This document shows positions 53,915 to 64,000 of a DNA stretch of 64,000 bases, one piece after another. The position numbers and the translations under genes were made by a program. Source of the stretch: Tomocerus qinae (taxonomy: Eukaryota > Arthropoda > Collembola > Entomobryomorpha > Tomoceridae). The DNA is taken from NCBI GenBank assembly GCA_020055645.1, contig CM034549.1:27921930-27985929 (forward strand). Reading direction: 5' to 3'. Numbering within the stretch: position 1 is the first letter of the stretch; every line of letters begins with the position of its first letter. A model generated the notes under the pieces. That model saw only the letters and a list, made by a program, of their open reading frames with translations, was not told the origin of the DNA and ran no database searches.

Positions 53915-56900
53915 CGCGTTCAGTTCAGTTCACCATTGCATTGTTACCCACTCAATTTCATCCTACCGACTATTATACTTACTCCACACCATACATCTCC
54001 AACGACGCTTCAATTTTATACGGACTTTAAGTAGTTCAAGTACAAAGATATAGGCATTGCGTTTATGAGTGCTTTTCCTTGCCATTCCTCTTTTCTTCAC
54101 TCCCTATTGTTTGAATGTTCAAAGTAAGAGTGTACAGCTACTCCGAACACCACAACACTTATTTGTCAAGACCAGAGAGAGGAGCAAAACTACAGACGAA
54201 CTGCACGAAAGATCACAGAGCAGAAGAAGAGCGAGGTAACCAGACGAGACTCCAGCAAGACTACTCACACCACAACCACACACATCGCAACCAAAAGACA
54301 CGTTCTTAAAAGTTTCCCCATGAAAGTATGCCGAGTTTACACTTACAACAACAATGGCACTAATAGTAGTCCGGAACTTACTACAAACAATTGCCGAGCG
54401 CCTTTTCTTTTTCCTCTTAGTATGTACCACAGGTATCTAAGTGTGAACTTTTTCATGTCAACACTTTAGTTACCCAGTTCTTACTTTTAACGAACTTTTG
54501 GATAAAACTACATGTTCAATGTTTCAATTCACACTGAGTTATTTCTATTAATAATCATCCCTGCTCCACTTTTATTACTATATTAAAAATGATGTATCAC
54601 TAACTTTCCTAGAAGCTTTCTCTTGAAATGCATTAAATAATAGAAGATGTTGGTTGTTTGGAGATGTGAGATACACAAAGTACAGACAACATGTAAAGTC
54701 ATTTCATTTGGAATTGTTTATTAGTATAATGTAAACGCGAAATACATACTTATAGTTATTACACTCCATTTCCCATTATTTATATAATTTTGAAATTCCT
54801 CTTTCATCTGTGTGCTTAGTAGTTGAGTAAACCCGGCCAACAACGACATTATATAATATATACTATAGTGCTTCTCACGTTACAGTTTGGCATGCTCTGT
54901 ATACAATGCTTTTATATGGTACACTTTAAGGCTGAGGAAAAGCGTTCATTTCTTTCCGCATCTTCACATTTCTCTTTTACTACTCACTAATGCATATTTA
55001 TAAGATTGCATTGTGCATGGAGAAATGAGAAACGAGAGCTTGAGACTTCTGGAGAACTCCCACAGTCCCGCAGGTATTATCTCCAAATGTGAATATGAAT
55101 ATAAATATATGGCGAGGAAGCGGCTTTTGTCTTGCTTTGCCTCGCTCCAGTCGACTGGAGTAGAGTCGCCCGTCCCGTATGTACACATTACTAAATATCC
55201 CAAGTAAGTTGAGACAAGGGAAGCCAGGGAACCACGCCGATCCAATTCACCCTCGTCTACTCTAACTCAATTCCAAAGAAAATACTACCTACTGCATTGT
55301 ATTTAGGTACACACAGAGAGACAGAGTTCCTCTTCCTACTCGAATTTCCAGAGAAAAGCTTGAACAGCGATAGTTTGAGGTCCATTACGTCCCATTCATT
55401 TGTACAACGATCCTCATCACAAATAACGTTTCCTCCCAACCGACACTTTCATTTTAGCTGGGAAGAACGCGAGGAAAATTTCATTTTTACTGAAGAGCTT
55501 TTGTTTACTTTGAACATCAATGAATGTCTGTGGTCCTTACGACAGAATGTAAAGAATGAATTTTAAAAGGAGTATTCGTATAAAGAGTTAAGTAAGTAGG
55601 GTTTATTTTTCTACTTGCTTGCGTGTGTTGTCAGTCCCCGTAGATAATTTAAGCCTTTAACATACTTACGATTAGGTTAGGCACACATATAGCCTTTTGT
55701 TCGGTCACATACGTGGAAATGCAAATCTTGAAGAAGAACCTCGCTCAGACGAGTACATATCAAAATATCATTTCTTTCCATCTTTCACCAATGGTTTTCC
55801 ATTTCCCTGGTGCTTTCCCCAATACTCTTCTCGATAAAGTCTGTGTTCTTGTGAACGTGTAAGCAAATCCTGATCTCATCATCTGCTCAACTTTAGTTGA
55901 ACAACTGCTCACTCACTCACTCCCTCCTCGGTAAGCTGAATCGAATTTTTCTTGTCCTCGTGGACTCTCATCGTTTTATCCTTTCAGTTTACAGCTTAAA
56001 GTCTTTTTCTAACTCAATTTATTCGGTAAAAGCCACGGAAAACTACCGGCGTAAATAGACAAGGGACTCGCGAGTAGACAAAGGAAAAGGCTAAACAAAT
56101 TTTCTTTTTCTTTTTCTTCACGCAATTCTCCACCTATAGAGAATTGAGATTAGGGAAAGATCAAAATCCTTATGTTTATAAAAATTCTTTTATTTTCTTT
56201 TAGAACTGCACGTTTGCCTCTACTGCAGAGATAAGCTACGTGAGTTTTCTTAAGTCTGCAGATGATTGCAGGATAGGAAATGATGACTACGGAAATATCT
56301 TCGTGAAATACATGGCAAAGTATCCAAAGACTCAAAATTACATATGACTGCTGCATAGACTCTTGCACTCTATATCTTTCAGTTAGCAGAAGTCAATATC
56401 TCTTTTACTTAGGATGAGATACGTTTCAGTTTGAACCCTAAGATTCCATGCTATAAGCCAAAGAAAACAATAATGGTATTATTCGGCACAGCATACAATG
56501 CTCAATAATATTATATCTATATATTTGTTAAGCAAGCCACTGCAATATCCTTCTCGTATCAGCATTCTGGAAAGAAAAGCTGGAAAAAAGCATGATGAAA
56601 GGGAGAGAAAACAGATTTCTCTCTTTTAGCAAGTACCTTATGTACATCCCGAGTATATCTCTCGTAATATGCAGTATATTATCCTAAACTTACGTCCGTA
56701 ATGAGGAAAGATGTTGCTCTCCTATTTACAGTATTGCTTTTGTATCGATTGCAAAGAACAGGAATGGAAATATTTGTTGAAAAGAAACCAGGAAACTCCA
56801 TATTACACACATGTACTACATCATATCCTCTTCTTTGTTATTATTTGCGCCATACAAAAATGGCACGAGGCATGTTGTTTGTGTTTCTCCCTGGTCCATA

Positions 56901-57848
56901 TTTCTATGAAGAGGAAAAGAACTCGTCCGTTCCGCATTTGATGACATGACGCGACAAGACGCACTAAGGTTTCCCCCATTTTATCCTATTATACCCACAT
57001 GTAATAGAAAACAAACTCGTGTGTATGTATTGATACGGTATTATGGTTAATGGTGTGAGATTATCCTGTGTTTCTGGCCTGTGAGCTTTGCTTCTTTGTC
57101 TTGCTATACAGTCTCTATGTAGTCAGCAGGAGTCGAGTGGGAGAAAGAACCTTGTCTACTCTTTTATTCAGGGGAAGGGCAAAGACCAAACGGCAATGAC
57201 AAGACAACGCAAGTTCAGCGATGCATGCTTCAAAGATCGCTTTCACTCTTTGAATCTAGTATGTAGAGACCACGGCCAAAAACCGAGTCTTTTGACTCAC
57301 TCAGCGATTGTTTATCTTTTTTCTTAGAACATACAACCATCTTTCACACAAGAACAGGAGTAGAAGGATCATGATGGAATTTTCTTTCAGACTTTCCTTT
57401 GTCGCGCTCTCCCTCCGATTATTAACAGCCACCACGCGAGCAAACTTTTATTATGAATGGCAAGACTAAAATGATTTAATGCCAATACTTATTGGCTTTT
57501 AAACCCATATAGCTTAATATTCTTTGTAATGCAGTTCTACGGATGCAGCCAAGTTATGTTACGTACACATCTGGACAAGATTTGATTTTTAATCGACGGG
57601 AGTATACGGACGGTCTGCTTGATGTGGCTTATCTCCACGAAAAAAATCCAATTGCAATTTCACCAGCCTGGACTCAAACTATATTTTCTTTCACATAAAT
57701 TACATTTTACAAAAAGTGCACCAAAATGTCGTCTAAGTGTTATGAATAAAAACTGGTCTGGAAAGAAGATGTTAATGTATCTTTGTTTGCATTGACAAAT
57801 ATATTATTGAAGTTCACTCTACCATTGGTGTAAGCAATAAATCAGGCT
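53915..57848. other. Region downstream of FATP copy 2 with no supported gene
   Basis: About 3.9 kb. Several open frames exist on both strands (for example 55297-55566 plus, 56701-56949 plus), but none shows a known motif or a clear exon structure. The 3' UTR of FATP copy 2 must lie at its right end. An ATTAAA on the minus strand at about 57593-57588, some 255 bases past the stop, is a weak poly(A) candidate. Confidence 0.4.
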
Positions 57849-60800
57849 TTAAAGTTTTATTTGTTCTAAAATGATGTCTTTATACAAAGTTCTGTCCAGT
57901 ATCACATATTTGTCATTTTCTAAAAAGAAAATTCTGTTATCGTCCCCTAGTTTTGATAAATCGTAGCCCGTAGCCTGGAGGTCCGTCTTTTTCATCTTGT
58001 ACGTACCTAATAGATATTAATTTTCTCGTTTAGTTAGAATTGAGGACAAAACTAAGTCCGTATTATCTGAAATGAACTCACCAGTAAAGTCTATTATTTT
58101 TATTAATCGCACAAATAGTGGTCGAGCGTAGGACGGTAGTTTCTTGATGACACCTTCAGACAGCTCATCTACATTCAAAGTGCCTTCGGGATCTGCAATG
58201 ACTGCCATACCTAATAATACATAATATGCTGGAGTGAGTCAATGATTTTAATTTACGGTATGCACTTCATTGAAGACATTCTTGAAGATGATAGTGAGGG
58301 AAGGAGATGCTAACGATATTACCCGCTTGGCCTTCACAGCCAGGGATCTTAACTCCGAACACGACCGTGTCTCTAAGTCCTACCAAGGTGCTAATGATAT
58401 ATTCTACTTCAGCCGTTGAGACATTTTCCCCTTTCCACCGAAACGTGTCGCCCATTCTGTCTTTAAAATAATAGAAGCCTAGTTCGTCCTTCACGAAAAT
58501 ATCACCGGTTCTAAATGCACTGTCACCCTTCTCAAAAACGTCGTTGACAGTTTTCTTGAGATTTGCTTCTGCATCATCAGCGTACCTTAGAGTAAACAAA
58601 GCCTGGTATATAACATCTACTGCAATATATAATTCATTTCATTTAATTAGGCTCTTAAGAATTCGTAAATGAAAGTATAAATTACCCTTTAAAGTCCCGG
58701 AAAGCATGTTTAGCTTTAACAGAATTTAACAGAATGTCAACATGAAATTATACCCATACTGGCCAATTAATTTAAAATAATATATTATCATAACTAAATA
58801 CCGACTATTTTCCCGACTAGCTCTCCTCGTTCCCCAGGTTTAGTCTTGGCAACTAATCCCGTAGCAGCGTCTCGAATGGGCTTTCCATTTTCATCCAATT
58901 TGATTAAATTCACCGGGTATCTTCCCTGGAGCCATATAGGAACCAGCCCGGTAGCGCCCGGTTGATTTGTGTAATTGACTGTAAATTTAATCCCAGTGAC
59001 TAATGAATGGTTCTGTCTACAAAGTATTAGTCCACTAACAGAATCGCTTCCGTGTCACTACAATTTATCAGCACTGCACTTTCCGCATGGACATTTTCAT
59101 ACAAATTACTCTATCTTGTAATAACTAAACTTGCTCCAGAATGCAAACTTTACATACATAAATATTCTGACATATACAAATTCTGACGCCTTTATACCAA
59201 CCGGTAGTAGGTAGCTAACGACAAGTTCGGTAATAGATAGGCTAGCACTTATATTCATAAAGAGAAAATTCAGTAGCTTACCAAGACTGGCATTTCCTTC
59301 TGTCGCTCCATATATCTATAAAACGGGGCCTCGTTAATTAAAACTTATTTCTGATAGTTTGTATAATGAATTTTAAAATATATTGCAATCCAAATAATAT
59401 CAGCTATATCATGTACGAAAATGCATCGATATATTTACCTCAGTTATATTTGGAATGTTGAAACGTGTTGTGAATTCCTCCCAAATTTCACTCCGGAGTC
59501 CATTGCCAAACATTACTCTAACTTTGTGCTGTCTCTCTGCTGCGGATGACGGTTGTCGAAGCAGATAGCGACACGTTTCACCCATATATTGAGCCGCCTT
59601 TACAAATTAGTGACATGCAATCAAACATAGTATGACATGAGGAAATTTACAATTCCCAAAACTAAAATAACAACAATCCTCAGCACTAATAATCCTACAC
59701 GCATGTCATGCCAATATAATGTATCCATTACTACATCAAAATACTACACGAGGATCGTCTAAATTATATATCCTGAAACTACCAACAAACATTCCCTAAT
59801 CAGTATCAGCCCACTTCAAGACTACTTTAACTGAACTACTACTTTTGTCTATGTAATGCATATGACATGTAAACTGCATTAATGCATACAAAAGGTATAC
59901 ATAGCATCACATTACACATAGGCACACATACGTGCAATAACACTAATAACTAATGTGTATAATATAAAGGTAATACCAGGTTTTGTAAAAATTATACCCG
60001 TATATTATATTTAATAGCCCTATGTCATGGACAGCTTCGCATATAAAATAAGTGAAATGGGTACAAAAGCTATATGTACCAAACAAATTAAAACTTTAGT
60101 GTAGCTGTGGGCTGTGAAGTTAACGAGCGTAGTGAAATAGTTTAAAAAGTATTTACCGTGACATTATATTTAACACAGTCTTCCCAAAACCGTTTGGCCG
60201 AAAACTTTTTACGAATAACGACAGGTGTTCCGAAAAGTAAAGCCTGGCCAACGCCAACTATTCCTCCTGCAGTATGATACAAAGGCAGCGTGGTGTACAC
60301 TATGTCATTCTCTGTTATATCGCACATCATAGGTCCACCACAGGCTAGCATCATATACCTAAACCAAAGAAATTCATTTAAATGGTAATCGGAGAATAGA
60401 AAATAGACGACAGAAACATCTACTAACTTCTCATACGATTTGATTGACTTTTGTACTTTGACGACACAATAACTGAAATCTTTTTTGTTATACTACAAGC
60501 AGCAGGCTTGAATTACAAATATCAATTAAATGAAAATATGAGATAGGGAAGACGGACTAAATGTAAAAGTTTTGCTGCAATAGAATATATTTTGGCAAAA
60601 AAAGTTTTCACGCATTATTCCCACAGTTCTGTATTAGTATTAACGAATTTTAAAGCCCCAAAATAGTTGATAAAATATGTAGAAGTGAAAAAATATAATA
60701 TAAAAGATTTTTTAATCAAATCGAGCAGTATGTAAACGTATAGTGTATTCATTAGTTTCAAAAAGAGAAGTAGTAGACACATTAGTATTTGTTTATTATA

Positions 60801-62649
60801 GAATCTTGACTACCTAGCATGCTTAATTACAGCAGCTTTTGGAAGACCAGTTGTTCCTGATGTGTAAATGTAGCAGAAATCGTCCTGCATAGTTATATCT
60901 TGTCGCTGAGTGGCGATGGGAACTTCTGGTGAAACTTTAGCTATAGAGGAATCAACATTTTTGTCTCCTTGAAGCACAGATCTCCTTTTATCGCCTGTAC
61001 CGTACAACTGCAAAGGAGAAGTTCCTCCACCATATAACTCTGCTAACGCTTTACGAATTCACAAAGAAATAGAGAATTATAAGGATTACTTAATCGGAAA
61101 GTGAATTTCATTGTTGTTAATTACAAAGTAGTAACTCTCCTGCTGTTCTATATACACTACTTTATTATATAACAACCTATTCCAACTTTTAAGTTATATA
61201 AGCGCTACATATCATATACACTTACCCGGCGAACGCTCGTAACCACAAATGATAGCTTTAGATTGAGAAATGTCAATCGAATGTCTTAGAGGTTGATCCC
61301 TTAAATTACTGTTCACTAGCGCTGGTATAATGCCCACCTATGAATAAATAAAGCGAAACGGAATAGTTTAGCAGAGTTTGAGTAATATTTGAGGTAACTT
61401 TGTGTTAAATTGTCGAGAGAGGCGAAAAGTAATTTCTAACTTTGGAAAGTCCCAAAAGATAACACACATATTCTGGTCTATTTTCCATGAACAAAGAAAC
61501 GATGTCACTCTTTCGAAATCCTTCACCAGCAAAATAGTTTCCGATTCGGTTGCTTCTCTCCTGGACCTAAGCTGACAAAGAGGAATTCAGGAAAATTTTA
61601 ATTACATATGTACATATAGTATTACTTAAGCAGATAAAGTTAGATATACTTTGTTTTTAACAAATCATCTAAAACGTTGAGACATATGCAATACAAGGTG
61701 CCTTGAAATCTCAATCCACAAACATTTGGTACATTTTAATTGGATATTGTGGATATATAATGGATATAGACTACGTTTATGAATTAGCTAGTTACGTATA
61801 CATTTAAAAATGACTAGAAAATATTCTAGCTATGAATTTAAAATACACGTCTCTTGCCAGTTAAGACAGTTTTATTTATCATTGTATGTGACAATTTTAA
61901 AGCACCATAAAAGCATACTGAAGGATATTTCGGGGTACGGAGTCCAAGAATATTTAAAAAATAAAACCATTGCGCAATGCCACTATCACAAATTATCAAC
62001 GGAAAATCTTATATCAAGATCTTACTAAAGTAGGTTAAACTAAAACGTACAATTCCAATGATGAATTGAATCAATTTGAAAAAATTGCAAAGTTGCTTAT
62101 TACTACTGTCTTAGGATTCTTTTTTAACTAGTGTGACAAATGTCTAAAATAAAGCCAAAAAGGAAGAAAAGTCCTGTATTTGTTTGGTGATTATTACCCT
62201 GCGGTATGTCCATTTTTCATCCTCAAAGTAAAAGCATACTTTGTCAGGATTTTTATTTGCATATGCATCGAAAATTCGGCCAATGCTTTCGTTGCCTTTT
62301 TCTTTGCTCCGGAGGAGAAAAAAGGTTTTGACAACCCGGTTGAGATATCTGCGGGTGGATAAATATAAGCATGCATTACAATAAAATATTAGGTAGATTC
62401 TGAGCCATAAGTATTATACATTTAGAAGGACTGAAATTAAATTAAAAATACATAGACTAACGAAACTAGGAAAGGATAACAACCGTTATGGCGTAGTCGC
62501 ATAAATAAAGTAGCAGTAGTATGTAAAGTACGTATTTTCTGTAAGTATTATTAGAAAGTAAAGCGTTTATGCTGCATATAAATCAGCCTGGCCTGTGGGC
62601 TCACTTACCCTATATCTCTTGGGAAAGTTTTCAGCACGTTAAATAACAT
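57849..62649 (-). CDS. Fatty acid transport protein / very-long-chain acyl-CoA synthetase, copy 2, complete (606 aa)
   Basis: FATP/SLC27 enzyme: activates long-chain fatty acids with ATP and CoA at membranes, driving uptake. Coding exons: 62649-62609, 62348-62198, 61566-61441, 61337-61226, 61048-60814, 60358-60157, 59597-59439, 59315-59282, 58978-58802, 58619-58323, 58210-58082, 58006-57849. All phases agree: 1821 nt, 606 codons plus TAA, normal for the family. Seen: FPRDI at the start; [21 protein letters not shown]-binding motif [10 protein letters not shown] (205-214); [30 protein letters not shown]; the FATP signature [20 protein letters not shown] (466-485); GTYK near the end (555-558), the usual A10-lysine region. 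The ATG matches copy 1, but the frame stays open for five codons back to an acceptor at 62665, so an upstream exon adding N-terminal residues is possible. Without one, no N-terminal membrane helix is evident. The splice donor at 61440 (AAA/GTTAGA) is weak. Introns of 86 to 631 nt hold nothing notable. Confidence 0.93.
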
Positions 62650-64000
62650 TTTTTGTGTCTTCTGCTGGAATGGAAAGAGGAGGCAGGCCAAGAGTTGTAG
62701 TTTTGTCTGTGCAGAAAACAAGTATTGCTGACTGTGCTCCTGGCTGAGTGTCACAATTTAGCTGGCTAACGGAATGAATTGTTTTCAGCAAGAATCTAGT
62801 GCACACTACAGTCGCAGACTACTTTAGCTCCGAGGAGGTAATTATACAGATGTTTGTCCTCAGTGTGTCCAAAGAATTAGCCGAATTACTGTTCGTATCT
62901 TGACTTATGCACCCATGTTAATTGAACAAGCGTGGATACTAGATAAAAAGTCAATTCTACTACCAATTCACTACCATGTAGTTAAGTACTAGTGAAAGAA
63001 TTAGGTAAATGCATTTGCTACGAACGAACTGTTCTTTGTAAATTTAACCTTACAAAGTTAAATACAGATAGGCAACTACTCTGTGTATGTCTGGATATGA
63101 AAATGAGTACATTACCAGAATACAAGATAAGATTTTGCCTCAAAAACATACAGATACTAAAGGATACAAGTACATTTATACTTATCAGGGTGTTGACATA
63201 GACATGTCACGCAGCTTATGAGATTCCTGAATAATCTGTTTGTTTTGTACAATTGTATTGAAAATACGATAACTAGTAGACTCATTAACTATTGGTTCCA
63301 CACATTCGCTGCAAAAGATATAAATATATCAAGGAAACCTTTAGCAAACAATACATGAATACACACACAGAGGCTTAGTAAAGCTGGAAATAGGCGGCAA
63401 TGCCAATCTTATGCCTTACATGGCCAATAAAGCACAAAATTTTAAGGAAACTTGTTTGTAATCGTCCAATGATAATATTCCTCTTCATATAAATAGATTT
63501 TATCATGTACACTAATGCTCGCTGTATCTAATAGATAAATTATTATTGCAGCTACCTTCAAAAAACGTGTAGGAGCATAATAATCATTAGGCACTATTAT
63601 GGTTCGAGGTTGAATAATAGCATTAAGCACGTGTATAATGTATGCACAACTCCCTTTGGTTTGTACTATAGGTTTTTATTATTATCGCTTCCGTTATAAA
63701 TCATTTTCATCATAGTATACTTAAGTAATGAGAACTGGTCGTGAAATTGCGAGTAACAAAACAAGTGAATAAACACTGACTGCGTGAAGTTTTCAATCAA
63801 TACATATACAACAAAAAGCCGTAGAGAACTACGGAATGTCTTCAATCAATTCATACGTCCATAACATACCAATAATATTTTTATTTACAGATACATACCG
63901 TATTTTTACTTTGTCCGAAGAATGGATTTCAGTTAAGTATTGCATTTTACGTTGTAGTACTTAATTTGATGGAAAATCGAATCCAAAACTATAACCACAG
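62650..64000. other. 5' flank of FATP copy 2
   Basis: A polypyrimidine tract and CCATTCCAG at about 62665 indicate a leader exon and promoter further right, at positions I cannot place. No coding exon, RNA gene or repeat was recognised in the remaining 1.3 kb. Confidence 0.4.

Noticed and set aside
1..64000. Transposons, rRNA, tRNA and CRISPR arrays
   Set aside because: No transposase or reverse-transcriptase motif, long terminal repeat, clear tRNA box pair or spaced repeat array was found on reading. A repeat-library or tRNA covariance search could still find degenerate ones.

Overview
The window is nuclear DNA of an animal, most likely an arthropod. It is A+T-rich, its genes are split by spliceosomal introns (GT-AG, with two probable GC-AG cases), and its coding exons match animal families: fatty acid transport protein (FATP/SLC27), CD36-type class B scavenger receptor, and the transferrin-receptor/glutamate-carboxypeptidase II family. 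I could not fix the species, and I recognised no complete transposon. All gene models were assembled by hand from splice signals, reading phase and remembered family motifs, without database searches.

Layout, left to right. (1) 1-2585, minus: 5' two thirds of FATP gene copy 1, running off the left edge. (2) 2586-5830: 3.2 kb between FATP copy 1 and CD36, which diverge head to head. (3) 5831-8013, plus: complete CD36-like receptor, 8 coding exons, 474 aa. (4) 8014-12681: intergenic. (5) 12682-37831, minus: complete 14-exon gene for a 902-aa type II membrane protein of the NAALADase family. It is closest in character to the inactive NAALADL2 type, because only one of the six key active-site residues remains. 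(6) 37832-57848: about 20 kb with no recognised gene. It holds a CpG-richer patch near 52.6-52.9 kb, a possible small two-exon plus-strand gene at 53.5-53.9 kb, and a few coding-like patches. (7) 57849-62649, minus: complete FATP copy 2, 12 coding exons, 606 aa. (8) 62650-64000: its 5' flank.

Two gene families here act in fatty acid uptake: CD36 proteins bind and deliver lipids at the membrane, and FATPs activate incoming fatty acids to acyl-CoA. The two FATP copies share exon lengths and most intron positions, so they come from a duplication. They now flank the CD36-like gene and the pseudo-peptidase gene. Joint regulation or function of this cluster is inference only.
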